64,000 bases of DNA from Dokdonella_A sp964582225 (GTDB lineage Bacteria; Pseudomonadota; Gammaproteobacteria; Xanthomonadales; Rhodanobacteraceae): positions 1-64,000 of the forward strand of contig CAZORA010000005.1 in assembly GCA_964582225.1 (NCBI GenBank), read 5' to 3'. Shown piece after piece: positions 53,034 through 64,000 of the stretch. The notes below the pieces were generated by a model. It was given only the letters and a program-made list of their open reading frames with translations, made no database searches and was not told where the DNA came from. How positions within the stretch are numbered: position 1 is the stretch's first letter; every line of letters begins with the position of its first letter. The position numbers were made by a program, and so were the translations under genes.

Positions 53034-56000
53034 ATGCGGCGGTTTGGGATCGGACTGGCAAGTTTTATCCTGACGCTCGGCTGTGCGCAGGCGCAGCAGG
53101 CGGCATACGACCAACTGAACGACGATCGGGGCCCCTCGGTCGCGCACGCAATTCCGCTCAGCTACGTCGGCGGCAGCGGGCGCATTTCGATCGGCATCGA
53201 CCAGGACGGCAACAGCACCGGCGAGGCGCTCGGTGTCTTCGACAACACCGGTGAACACGCCTACATCGGCCAGCTCTGGTGGGGTCACGGTGGCGCCGGC
53301 GGCGTGCAGTTCGGCTACAACTGGCTGTGGGGCGGCATGACCTTGAGCCAGGCACAGGAGCAGCCCGACCGGGTCACGGTCGCGCGCAGCATGATCGCGC
53401 TCGATCAAAACGAGTTCAAGGACCGCAAGGCGACCTTCGGTTTCGGTATCGAGCGGCCCAACTATTCGCTCGATGCCTACCTGTCGATGGCGGCCAGCGG
53501 CAGCCGCGCTGCCGGCGCGCGCAGCATCGCTACGCCGAACCTGCTCAGTGGCAGCGATGAGCTGGGCAGCTTCAACCAGCTGGAAACGGTCATCACCACG
53601 GACAGCTTTGCCACGCGCTCCTACGACACCGGGATCGGCTTTCGGGCCTCGCATTTCTCCGATCCGCTCGGGCTTCGCGTCTACGCTGGCCTCGACTATC
53701 AGCACGGCAAGGGCGGCGCACGCGTGTTCACCGTGTCGACCGGCATCGACAAGCTGCTCGGCACTCGGGGCTGGAGCATGTCGGGCCAGGTCGAGCACGA
53801 CGAGATGTCGACCGATCCGCTGCTGGGCGTGTCCTCGGACACCCGCGGCATGTTCTACCTGCGCTACGAGTTTGGCGGGCGCGTGTTCGTACCGACGTCG
53901 GAGTTGACTTCGCCGGCCTGGATTTCGCGCGCGTTGGTCAGCCCGCCGCCGCAGCACCCGCGTATCGTGCGCACCTATACCCGCCGCACGGGCAGCACGA
54001 CGACTCGTGAAGTCGGTCCGAAGGAATATACCAACCTGTATCCGACGGCGCGCAACGATAGCCTGAGCCTGGTGGTCGATTCCCCACCGGCGCTGATCGA
54101 CGTGCTGGCCAACGATACCGATCCGGACGGCGACTTGCTGTCAATCGTCGCGGTCACGCCGCCGCAGCACGGCAGCGCCACGATCACGGGTGGGGCGATC
54201 CTCTACACCCCCGAGGCCGGCTACATCGGTAGCGACGGCTTCGGCTACACCATCAGCGATGGCAGCAGCACCGCCAGTGCCGATGTCCAGATCACGATTT
54301 CGGCCCGCCCCAATCAGTCGCCGATTGCGCGCGACGACAACGCACGCACCAGCGACGGGGTGCCGCTCACGATCAACGTGCTGGCCAACGACAGCGACCC
54401 GGACGGAGATTCGCTGCAGCTCGTTTCGCTCACGCAGCCTGGGCACGGCAGCGCAGCGATCAGCGGCGAACACGTGATCTACACGCCCGAGCCCGGCTAC
54501 AGCGGCGGCGACCAGTTCAGCTACACGCTGAGCGACGGGCAGGGCGGCAGCGCCACCGCGACGGTGTTCATCGTCGTCGATCCGCAGCCGAACCGACCGC
54601 CAGTGGCGGTGGATGACAGCGCTTTTCTGGCGAGCACCCAAACCGATATCGCGATCGCAGTGCTGACCAACGACTTCGATGCCGATGGCGACGCGCTGAG
54701 CGTGATCGCGGTGAGCCAGGGCCAGTATGGCAACGTTGTGATCCTGCCCGACCAGAGCGTGCGCTACACCTTGATGGCCGGTCGGCCAACGACAGCGGAT
54801 CAGTTCAGCTACACGATCAGCGACGGACGCGGGGGCACCGCCAGCGCACGGGTGAACGTGCGCTTCAACGCAACAATCAACCGCGCACCGATTGCGCGCG
54901 ATGATCGGGCAACGACCCAGGTCGATACGCCGGTGAGCATCGACGTGCTGGCCAATGACAGTGATCCAGACGGTGATTCGATCACGGTGGCGAGCGTGGA
55001 CACGCCCAGCCACGGCAGCGCCAGCCGCGCCAGTGACGGAACCGTCACGTATACGCCGGACGTCGGTTTCGTCGGCAGTGATCGCTTCACCTACGTTACG
55101 CGCGACAGTGACGGCCGCATGAGCATGCGGGCGACCGTGTATGTGATGGTGCAGGCGCTGGTTGCGAATCAGCCGCCGGTGGCGGTCGACGACAGTGCGA
55201 CGCTCGTTGCAGGCACGTCCCAAGACATCGACGTGCTGGCCAACGACAGCGATGCGGATGGTGATCCGCTGAGCGTCATTGCGGTGACTCAAGGCACGCT
55301 CGGCAGCACCACGATCCTGCCCGACGGCAGAATCCGCTACACCTCGATGGGTGCGACGGCGACCGGTACGGACCAGTTCAGCTACACGATCAGCGACGGT
55401 CGCGGCGGCACCGCCAGCGCGATGGTGGCGGTCACCGTGGTGCCGGTGGTCGTGAACCAGGCCCCGATCGCGGTCGACGACAGCGCGACGCTCGTTGCCG
55501 GTACGTCCCAAGACATCGACGTGCTGGCCAACGACAGCGATGCGGATGGCGATCCGCTGAGCGTCATCGCGGTGACTCCGGGCACGCTCGGCAGCACCAC
55601 GATCCTCCCCGACGGCAGAATCCGCTACACCTCGTCGGACCCGGCGGGCGTCGGCACCGACCAGTTCAGCTACACGATCAGCGACGGTCGCGGCGGCACC
55701 GCCAGCGCGATGGTGGCGGTCACCGTGGTGCCGGTGGTCGTGAACCAGGCCCCGATCGCGGTCGACGACAGCGCGACGCTCGTTGCCGGTACGTCCCAAG
55801 ACATCGACGTGCTGGCCAACGACAGCGATGCGGATGGCGATCCGCTGAGCGTCATCGCGGTGACTCCGGGCACGCTCGGCAGCACCACGATCCTCCCCGA
55901 CGGCAGAATCCGCTACACCTCGTCGGACCCGGCGGGCGTCGGCACCGACCAGTTCAGCTACACGATCAGCGACGGTCGCGGCGGCACCGCCAGCGCGATG

Positions 56001-56597
56001 GTGGCGGTCACCGTGGTGCCGGTGGTCGTGAACCAGCCGCCGATCGCGGTCGATGACATCGCGACGATTGCGCACGGCGCCGTAAGCGTGGTCATCCCGG
56101 TGCTGGACAACGACAGCGATCCGGATGGCGATCCACTGAGCGTGATCAGCACGAGCTTGCCGAGCTCCGGAGTCGTCACGATTCTCGCGGATGGTCGGCT
56201 GAGCTATGAACGAACCGACTTCGGAACTCCCATGGCCCCCGACCGGTTCAGCTATACGATCAGCGACGGTCAGGGGCACACGGCAAGCGCCATGGTGGCG
56301 GTGAATCCGCCGCTGAATTTCGCCCCGATTGCCGTCGACGATTCGTACATCATGGACCTCGGTGCCGGCAACGCGATGTACCTGGACGTGCTGTACAACG
56401 ACAGCGATCCGGACGGCGATCCGCTCGAGATCATCGCGGCTACGAGCCCGGATCCACGCGGTATCGTGAACATTGACGGCGGCACCCGACTGCTCTTCGT
56501 GGCCATCGAAGCCGGAACCTATGTGGTGACCTACACGATTTCCGACGGCTACGGCGGTATCGCAACCGCAACGGCGACCATCAACGCGCATAACTGA
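53034..56597 (+). CDS. Large exported repeat protein: N-terminal barrel-like domain and nine cadherin-like repeats
   Basis: A 1187-residue protein. A signal peptide (RRFGIGLASFILTLGCAQAQ) is followed by ~300 residues of alternating, aromatic/Gly-rich strands (GGVQFGYNWLWGGMTLSQAQ, DYQHGKGGARVFTVSTGIDK, TRGMFYLRYEFGGRVFVP) that resemble outer-membrane beta strands. After a short linker come nine ~95-residue repeats (residues ~337-1187) of the cadherin-like/tandem-95 type, each with VLANDSDPDGD-like calcium-binding acids, a YTP segment and FSYTISDGRGGTASA. The order barrel then passenger resembles inverse autotransporters (intimin/invasin) rather than classical ones. No C-terminal secretion or sorting signal is seen. 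The ATG at 53034 is chosen for the signal peptide. Adhesion is the likely role (inference). Confidence 0.82.
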   Translation: MRRFGIGLASFILTLGCAQAQQAAYDQLNDDRGPSVAHAIPLSYVGGSGRISIGIDQDGNSTGEALGVFDNTGEHAYIGQLWWGHGGAGGVQFGYNWLWGGMTLSQAQEQPDRVTVARSMIALDQNEFKDRKATFGFGIERPNYSLDAYLSMAASGSRAAGARSIATPNLLSGSDELGSFNQLETVITTDSFATRSYDTGIGFRASHFSDPLGLRVYAGLDYQHGKGGARVFTVSTGIDKLLGTRGWSMSGQVEHDEMSTDPLLGVSSDTRGMFYLRYEFGGRVFVPTSELTSPAWISRALVSPPPQHPRIVRTYTRRTGSTTTREVGPKEYTNLYPTARNDSLSLVVDSPPALIDVLANDTDPDGDLLSIVAVTPPQHGSATITGGAILYTPEAGYIGSDGFGYTISDGSSTASADVQITISARPNQSPIARDDNARTSDGVPLTINVLANDSDPDGDSLQLVSLTQPGHGSAAISGEHVIYTPEPGYSGGDQFSYTLSDGQGGSATATVFIVVDPQPNRPPVAVDDSAFLASTQTDIAIAVLTNDFDADGDALSVIAVSQGQYGNVVILPDQSVRYTLMAGRPTTADQFSYTISDGRGGTASARVNVRFNATINRAPIARDDRATTQVDTPVSIDVLANDSDPDGDSITVASVDTPSHGSASRASDGTVTYTPDVGFVGSDRFTYVTRDSDGRMSMRATVYVMVQALVANQPPVAVDDSATLVAGTSQDIDVLANDSDADGDPLSVIAVTQGTLGSTTILPDGRIRYTSMGATATGTDQFSYTISDGRGGTASAMVAVTVVPVVVNQAPIAVDDSATLVAGTSQDIDVLANDSDADGDPLSVIAVTPGTLGSTTILPDGRIRYTSSDPAGVGTDQFSYTISDGRGGTASAMVAVTVVPVVVNQAPIAVDDSATLVAGTSQDIDVLANDSDADGDPLSVIAVTPGTLGSTTILPDGRIRYTSSDPAGVGTDQFSYTISDGRGGTASAMVAVTVVPVVVNQPPIAVDDIATIAHGAVSVVIPVLDNDSDPDGDPLSVISTSLPSSGVVTILADGRLSYERTDFGTPMAPDRFSYTISDGQGHTASAMVAVNPPLNFAPIAVDDSYIMDLGAGNAMYLDVLYNDSDPDGDPLEIIAATSPDPRGIVNIDGGTRLLFVAIEAGTYVVTYTISDGYGGIATATATINAHN
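55452..56027 (+). repeat. Two exact 288-nt tandem repeats within the repeat protein
   Basis: 55452-55739 and 55740-56027 appear identical base for base, each encoding 96 residues (one cadherin-like unit). The unit before (55164-55451) is similar but differs at a number of bases, including the TSMGATATGTD stretch. Third-position identity shows a recent duplication or gene-conversion event. Confidence 0.9.
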
Positions 56598-56661
56598 CGG
56601 CGACGGCTGCATGGGCTTTCGCCCGACAGCTTAGGGAGTATCAGAAAAAGTCGACCTTTGC

Positions 56662-56746
56662 TCGTCACTCCCGCGACGGCAGGAGTCCAGCGCCTTTGAT
56701 TTCAAGGGCTTGAAGTAGCCGAATGCCCGCCTTCAAGGGCATTACG
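56662..56746 (+). repeat. REP-like palindromic element, right copy
   Basis: Core GACGGCAGGAGTCCAGCGCCT (56675-56695), 17 of 21 bases identical to the left copy, followed 48 bases later by hairpin ATGCCC-(8 nt)-GGGCAT (56723-56742). Same architecture and orientation as the element at 52811-52893. The remaining ~250 bases up to rarD show nothing I can identify. Confidence 0.6.
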
Positions 56747-56994
56747 GATTTGTTCAGACCTTCCTTGAGCATCGTGAACCGCGTGCCGGCTGGTGCGTCG
56801 TGTGGCGCTCTTCCGGCGGCAGGCTTTCGATTTGCCCGAAGGGCGCTTCAGGCCAGGTCGTCGGTCCGGACCGGGTTCGGGAGCTTGCTCTGTGCCAGCG
56901 CCTCGGCGCGTTCAATTTCCGCAGTCGCAGTGCCTCCGCGCAAAACCGCGGGGGGCCGAGGTCGTCGCGCCGACCGCGTCGAGCCAGCGTCAGT

Positions 56995-57912
56995 CTAGGT
57001 GACTTCCGGTTCGTCGGCGGCTTGCCTTGTGCGGAGGCCGTCGGCGACGAAGATCGCGAGCGCGACCCAGATGCAGAGAAAGCCGATGAACTCGCTGCGC
57101 GCGAAGGGCTCGCGCAGGACCAGCACGCCGATCAGGAACTGCAGGGTCGGCGCGATGTACTGCAGGATGCCGACGCTCGTCAGCGGAATGCGCCGCACTG
57201 CGTAGGCAAAGCCGACCAAGGGCAGCGCGGTGACCAGACCGGAGAGCACCAGCAGGCTGGTGCAGAAAGCGCCGAAGCCCGCGCCGAAGCCGCCGTCGCC
57301 GTGGGCCTCGATCCAGCCGAGCCAGGCGAGTGCCGGCAGCAGGAGCCACGCGCTTTCGATGCCGAGCCCGGCCACTGCGTCGACGGGGGCCAGCTTGCGC
57401 AGCAGCCCGTAGACGCCGAACGAGAACGCGAGTGTCAAGGCGATCCACGGAAAGTGCCCGTACTGCAGCGCGAGCCACAGCACCCCACCCAGCGCGATCA
57501 GCACCGACAGCCACTGCAGCGGGCGCAGGCGTTCGCGCAGAAAGACGACGCCGATCAGCACGTTGACCAGCGGGTTGATGAAGTAGCCAAGCGCGGTCTC
57601 GACCACATGCCCGGCGTTGACGGCCCAGATGTAGAGCCCCCAGTTGATCGCGATCAGCAGGCCACTGACGCCGAGCAGCCAGCGCAGCCGCGGCTGGTGC
57701 GCGGTGCTCGTCGTCAGCCAGCGGCGACCGTCGCGCCAGAACAGAAAGGCTGCGACCAAAGCCGCGCTCCAGACGATCCGGTGCAGCAGAATCTGCAGCG
57801 AAGGCACCCGGTCGAGCGCCACCCAGTACAAGGGCAGCACGCCCCACAGCACGAAGCTGAGGACGGCTGCCCAGGTGCCAAGCGTGGTTTGGGAGCGGGT
57901 TGCCTGACTCAT
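56995..57912 (-). CDS. rarD: RarD-like EamA/DMT-family transporter
   Basis: A 305-residue inner-membrane protein with ten hydrophobic segments. It has the RarD-specific pattern SFVLWGVLPLYWVALDRVPS, ILLHRIVWSAALVAA, AINWGLYIWAVNAGHVVETA and LGYFINPLVNVLIGVVFLRE, and the second half PLVGFAYAVRRIPLTSVGIL followed by QYIAPTLQFLIGVLVLREPF. RarD (chloramphenicol-sensitive protein) belongs to the drug/metabolite exporters; its natural substrate is not established. Divergent from the subtilase. Confidence 0.93.
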   Translation of the reverse strand: MSQATRSQTTLGTWAAVLSFVLWGVLPLYWVALDRVPSLQILLHRIVWSAALVAAFLFWRDGRRWLTTSTAHQPRLRWLLGVSGLLIAINWGLYIWAVNAGHVVETALGYFINPLVNVLIGVVFLRERLRPLQWLSVLIALGGVLWLALQYGHFPWIALTLAFSFGVYGLLRKLAPVDAVAGLGIESAWLLLPALAWLGWIEAHGDGGFGAGFGAFCTSLLVLSGLVTALPLVGFAYAVRRIPLTSVGILQYIAPTLQFLIGVLVLREPFARSEFIGFLCIWVALAIFVADGLRTRQAADEPEVT

Positions 57913-58145
57913 GCGTGGGGGTCTTGCGCCTGTGAGGCAGGCGGGCGTCGGTCTGCGAAGCCGACGCCGGGCGGGTTGGGAAGCGCGTCATTATCGGGGC
58001 TCGTCGCCAGCTGGGAAAGCTGCGGCGCCCAACCTGCGGCTGGCTCCGTCGGACAGCGGCGGTCGAGATCTTCGCGGGGTCGACGTGAGCCGAATTCATG
58101 CGTTTCGACGCATCCTGCCTTGCCGTCACCAACAGGGGTTCAGCG

Positions 58146-60554
58146 ATGTCGAGCGGATTCACAGCTTCGCGCCACATGGCGCTCATCCTTGCGTCGGCAA
58201 CACTGCCGGCGTTGTGCGCTGCGGCGCAGCCGGAACAAGCCTTTCGGACTTTGGACACGACTGCTGGCACGGCGGTGGAAGCAATCGCCACGCCGCTCGC
58301 GGCGTGGTCTGGAACGCTGGTCGACGGGCAGGGTGTGTTCCACCCGCTGCAACCCGTGCATCAGTCCGCACCGATCGCCGCGACGAGCAGCCCGCCACCT
58401 GCGTACTACGGGCAGGACCCCGCCGGCGCGCCGGCAGCCACTGCTTCGCGGCTGGAGATCCGCCTGCAGGGGTTGCGCTTCGATCCGCTGCACGAGGTGC
58501 CGCCGGTAGTGCCGGCGCTGGCGCAGGCGCCGGCTGCGATCGACGGGCCGGATTACCGACTGCTGCAATTCGTCGCGCCGATCCGCCTCGAGTGGAGGCA
58601 GGAGCTGGCGCGACGCGGTCTCGAAATCATCGACTATGTGCCTGATTTTGCCTATCTCGTGCGCGGCGAGCCGGCTGTCTTCGCGGACCTCGACAGCTGG
58701 AGTGCACTGCGCTGGAGTGGACCCTATCCCGCGGCTTTTCGCCTGTCTACCGGCTTGACCGATGAGGCCCTGCAGACTGTGCCCGCCACGGATGGGTTCT
58801 ATCTGCTGCGCGGCTTCCCCGGCGAGCCGCTGGAACCGCTGCTGCGGGGGCTCGCCGAGCGCGGCGCGCGCGTGCTCGAGCAGGGCGCCGACAGCGGCGG
58901 CGGCGCCACGCTAAAGATCGGCGCGCCTGCCGCCGCGCTGCTCGATCTGGCGAACCTGCGTGCGGTGGCCTGGATCGAGCGCGCGCCGCATTGGAAACTG
59001 ATGAACGCCGTCGCTCGCAGCAACCAGATCTTGCGCAAGGATCTGGTCGAGCAGGTCGCTGGCTACTACGGCCAGGGCGAGATCGTCGCCGTCACCGACA
59101 CCGGCCTCAGCACCGGCGATGTCAATACGATCCACGCCGACTTCCAGGGGCGCGTGGTTGGCGCGGCGACCGGCGGGAGCTGCGCCGGTGACTGGGGCGG
59201 CCACGACGCACACGGTACCCACGTCGCCGGTTCCGTACTCGGCAGCGGCGTGCGCAGCGGCGCACACCCCGGTGCCGGCCAGTACAGCGGCTCGAATGCG
59301 GGTATCGCGCCGCGCGCCCGCCTCTTCATGTGGTCCACTTGTGAGGACTTCAGCAACCTTCCGCAGACCGACTTCTACAACAACTATTGGGCGCAGCTGT
59401 ACGGTTGGGATCACGCGCTGCGCTCCAACAACAACTCCTGGGGCTCGGCGGACTCCGCCGACGAAGGCCGCTACAACGTGTACTCGCGCGATACCGACCG
59501 TTTCGTGCGCAATCACCCGGACATGGTGGCCGTGTTTTCCGCCGGCAACTCAGGCACCGACGACGACCTCGATGGCGTGTCGGACATGACCACGACCGCC
59601 CCGCCATCGACCGCAAAGAACCTGATTTCGGTAGGTGCGTCGGAGAGCGTCCGCGCCAGCGGCGGCTTCAATCCCGGGGGGCCCTGTGCCTACTACGGCG
59701 AATGCTGGCCGGACAACTTCCCGGTGGCGCCGCTCGCCTACGACCGGGTATCCGACAATCCTTGGGGCATGGTGGCGTTTTCCGGTCGCGGACCGACGCT
59801 CAGCGGACGTCTCAAGCCCGATATCGCGGCGCCCGGCACCAATATCGTTTCGGCGCGCTCGGAAATCGCTCCGACCGACAGCGTGTGGGGTGTCTACGAC
59901 AACTGGTATCTATACGAAGGCGGCACCAGCATGTCTTCACCGCTGGTCACCGGCGGGGTGGCGGTGGTGCGCGAGTTCTTTCGCCGTGCGTTCAACGCCA
60001 ACCCCAGCGCATCGCTGGTCAAGGCGGCGTTAATCAATGCCGCCAGCGACATGACGCCGGGCCAATATGGCGAGGTGTTTCGCCGACCCGACATCAATCA
60101 GGGTTGGGGTCGAATGGACCTTGCCGCGACGGTGCTGTTCGGCCCCGGCTACCTGCCGGCCTACTACGAAGCCTTCGGCGCCGCCTATGAACTGCACACC
60201 GGCGAGTATTCCGAAATCCCGATCGATGTGGAGGGCGGCTCGGGTCTCTGGGTCACGCTCGCCTGGCTCGATGTCGCCGGAACGGAAGCGTCCCACGGCG
60301 CCCTGGTCAACGACCTCGACCTGGAGGTCGTCACCCCCAATGGCACCACGCTCTACGGCTTCGCTGGCGTCGTCGGCCAGCAGCGCGATCGTTACAACAA
60401 CTTCGAAGGCGTGGACATCGCCTCGGCCGCGGCTGGAACCTACAAGATCCGCGTCAAGGGGTACAACGTGGCCATCGGGTCGCAGTCCTACTCCGTGGTG
60501 GTGACCGGGAACCTCGCGATCTCCGACCTCATCTTCCGCAACGGCTTCGAGTGA
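58146..60554 (+). CDS. Secreted subtilisin-like serine protease (S8) with FRNGFE C-terminal tag
   Basis: An 802-residue secreted protease. Signal peptide: ALILASATLPALCAAA. An N-terminal ~270-residue region may be a propeptide or prodomain. The catalytic triad is Asp318 (VAVTDTGLS), His356 (HDAHGTHVAGS) and Ser595 (GGTSMSSPLVTGG), with the oxyanion Asn in VFSAGNSGTDDD. This resembles Kp-43-type subtilases. A C-terminal beta domain (GLWVTLAWLDVAGTEASHGA, NDLDLEVVTPNGTTLYGFAG) follows, and the chain ends SDLIFRNGFE, as in the metalloprotease at 28.6-30.7 kb. The ATG at 58146 gives the cleanest signal peptide; one at 58098 would add 16 residues. Confidence 0.92.
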   Translation: MSSGFTASRHMALILASATLPALCAAAQPEQAFRTLDTTAGTAVEAIATPLAAWSGTLVDGQGVFHPLQPVHQSAPIAATSSPPPAYYGQDPAGAPAATASRLEIRLQGLRFDPLHEVPPVVPALAQAPAAIDGPDYRLLQFVAPIRLEWRQELARRGLEIIDYVPDFAYLVRGEPAVFADLDSWSALRWSGPYPAAFRLSTGLTDEALQTVPATDGFYLLRGFPGEPLEPLLRGLAERGARVLEQGADSGGGATLKIGAPAAALLDLANLRAVAWIERAPHWKLMNAVARSNQILRKDLVEQVAGYYGQGEIVAVTDTGLSTGDVNTIHADFQGRVVGAATGGSCAGDWGGHDAHGTHVAGSVLGSGVRSGAHPGAGQYSGSNAGIAPRARLFMWSTCEDFSNLPQTDFYNNYWAQLYGWDHALRSNNNSWGSADSADEGRYNVYSRDTDRFVRNHPDMVAVFSAGNSGTDDDLDGVSDMTTTAPPSTAKNLISVGASESVRASGGFNPGGPCAYYGECWPDNFPVAPLAYDRVSDNPWGMVAFSGRGPTLSGRLKPDIAAPGTNIVSARSEIAPTDSVWGVYDNWYLYEGGTSMSSPLVTGGVAVVREFFRRAFNANPSASLVKAALINAASDMTPGQYGEVFRRPDINQGWGRMDLAATVLFGPGYLPAYYEAFGAAYELHTGEYSEIPIDVEGGSGLWVTLAWLDVAGTEASHGALVNDLDLEVVTPNGTTLYGFAGVVGQQRDRYNNFEGVDIASAAAGTYKIRVKGYNVAIGSQSYSVVVTGNLAISDLIFRNGFE

Positions 60555-61056
60555 GCCGGCGCTGAACCGGATCGTCGCGGCGGCGCGCTTCGTGGCGGGA
60601 GCGTGTCGCCGCCCGCGGCCTTGCTAGAAACCCGCGTGGAACCACGGCGCCGCGGATTCTCTGGTGGCGGACCTTCTCGCATCGCGTCCTCCCGGACCGT
60701 GATCCAGCGAAGACCTTTCGTGATTGCCGTCTGGGTTTTGTTCTTGGCTCATGTGCTGCGCGGTGGCAGTGCTCTGGATGCGCTCTGCGTCAAGTTCTGT
60801 CGAGTGCGCTGACGGCGGCGGCGTTCACCGCCGTGCGCTGGCGCCGGGCACGCCGCTGCCGCGTTCGCAGTCTGACGACCCCACCGCATCCTTCGAGTCA
60901 CTCCCAAGCGCGCGGTGCTGCGGTGCATGACGCCCGGCCTGTGTTGCGGGGCTTGAGTTCGGAGCATCGGGCGATGCCGGGGGCGGTCGGCGTGTGAGGG
61001 TGCGCTTGCGGTTATGATCCGTGGAGGTCGAAAACGACGTCCGGATGGGTCGGGTC
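60555..61056. other. Intergenic region before the ECF sigma factor gene
   Basis: About 500 bases. A 69-codon open frame at 60603-60812 looks unlike a protein gene. I see no clear promoter or RNA structure. Confidence 0.4.
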
Positions 61057-61589
61057 ATGGTCGATCCAATCGACGCATCTTCACTGCTCGGCCGGGGCGC
61101 TGACGCGACGCTGGAGCCGGTGATCTACCGCCAGCTTCGCGCGCTCGCGCGCCGTGCGCTGGCGGGCGAGGACGCGCTGCTGACGCTGGACACGACCGCG
61201 CTGGTGCACGAGGCCTGGCTCAATCTGGCCGATCACGCCGGGGTCTTCGTCGATCGCGCCCACTTCTTCGCCTTCGCGGCGACCTCGATGCGCAGCATCT
61301 TGGTCGACCACGCGCGGCGGCGGCTGGCGCAAAAGCGCGGCGGGGGCAGGAAGCCGGAGGACGTGGACATCTCGGAAATCCCGGGGGAGCAGGCGGCATC
61401 GGAGCTGCTGGCGCTGGACTCGGCGCTGAGCCGCCTGGATGCGGTCGAGCCGCGCCTGGCGCGGGTGGTGGAGCTGCGTTTCTTCGCCGGGCTGACGGTG
61501 GAGGAAACGGCCGAGGCGCTGGGTGTGGTGGGGCGCAGCGTGGTGCGCGACTGGGCGCGGGCGCGGGTGTTCCTGAAGGAGGCGATGGG

Positions 61590-61593
<4 letters not shown>
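61057..61593 (+). CDS. ECF-family RNA polymerase sigma factor
   Basis: A 178-residue ECF sigma factor of the type paired with Ser/Thr kinases. Region 2 is at RQLRALARRALAGEDALLTL followed by DTTALVHEAWLNLADHAGVF and RAHFFAFAATSMRSILVDHA. Region 4, the HTH, is VVELRFFAGLTVEETAEALG with VGRSVVRDWARARVFLKEAM. No anti-sigma factor gene is adjacent; instead a kinase gene overlaps its stop by 4 bases (GTGA). The ATG at 61057 is used, but GTG at 61021 or ATG at 61045 could be the true start. Target genes cannot be told. Confidence 0.88.

Positions 61594-64000
<2,407 letters not shown>

Noticed and set aside
54141..56612. 823-codon minus-strand frame opposite the repeat protein
   Set aside because: Composition is His/Arg/Ala-rich without recognisable domains, and it mirrors the plus-strand repeats.
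60603..60812. Small ORF of 69 codons before the sigma factor
   Set aside because: No ribosome binding site and no protein-like pattern.

Overview
This window is GC-rich, densely packed bacterial chromosome. The gene content suggests a gammaproteobacterium of the Xanthomonadales/Lysobacterales (Lysobacter, Luteimonas or Dokdonella-like). Pointers are metG next to a short soluble RnfB and nth, apbC and dcd nearby, a FadE-type acyl-CoA dehydrogenase, a tyrosine-degradation cluster, secreted proteases with a shared C-terminal tag, and an ECF sigma factor coupled to a Ser/Thr kinase with TPRs. The taxonomic call is inference. No rRNA, tRNA, CRISPR array, insertion sequence or prophage was recognised.

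Layout. 1-2.7 kb: end of dnaK, dnaJ, dapB. 2.7-6.3 kb (minus): metG, an unannotated 58-codon ORF, rnfB and nth, the last three coupled by 4-nt overlaps. 6.4-8.7 kb: a DUF2147 protein, apbC and dcd. 8.8-10.4 kb: three exported proteins of unknown function. 10.4-18.5 kb: pyroglutamyl peptidase, an IPTL-CTERM surface protein, and a minus-strand operon holding a dienelactone hydrolase, a HIT protein, 5-oxoprolinase pxpB-pxpC-pxpA and two integral membrane proteins (DUF969/DUF979) that are plausible 5-oxoproline permease subunits. 18.8-23.6 kb: a Gld-type ABC transporter (ATPase, permease, GldG-like, DUF4340). 23.7-28.4 kb (minus): a ClC channel, ahcY behind a good S-adenosylhomocysteine riboswitch, and metK. 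28.6-32.2 kb: a secreted metalloprotease and an FAD-linked 2-hydroxyacid dehydrogenase. 32.4-35.9 kb (minus): branched-chain 2-oxoacid dehydrogenase E1 alpha, E1 beta and E2. 36.2-42.6 kb: a POT peptide transporter, a MarR regulator and hppD-hmgA-fahA-maiA. 42.6-52.6 kb: a CBS protein, GTP-dependent PEP carboxykinase, a TetR regulator divergent from a hydrolase-fadE operon, a Nudix hydrolase, etfBA and an ATP-grasp enzyme. 53-56.6 kb: a large repeat protein with an N-terminal barrel-like domain and nine cadherin-like repeats. 57-64 kb: rarD, a secreted subtilase, an ECF sigma factor and a Ser/Thr kinase cut by the window edge.

Functionally the window fits a protein- and peptide-degrading heterotroph. 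Secreted proteases supply peptides, the POT transporter imports them, pyroglutamyl peptidase and 5-oxoprolinase recover glutamate, Bkd and the homogentisate route degrade branched-chain keto acids and tyrosine, FadE with ETF oxidises fatty acids, and PEP carboxykinase feeds gluconeogenesis. MetK, AhcY and the riboswitch run the methyl cycle.

The observations most worth following are: (1) the same FRNGFE ending on two unrelated secreted proteases; (2) the barrel-first repeat protein, which carries an exact 288-nt tandem duplication and lies between two related palindromic elements; (3) the overlooked small ORF between metG and rnfB; (4) the three-gene exported cluster; (5) the DUF969/DUF979 pair in the 5-oxoprolinase operon.
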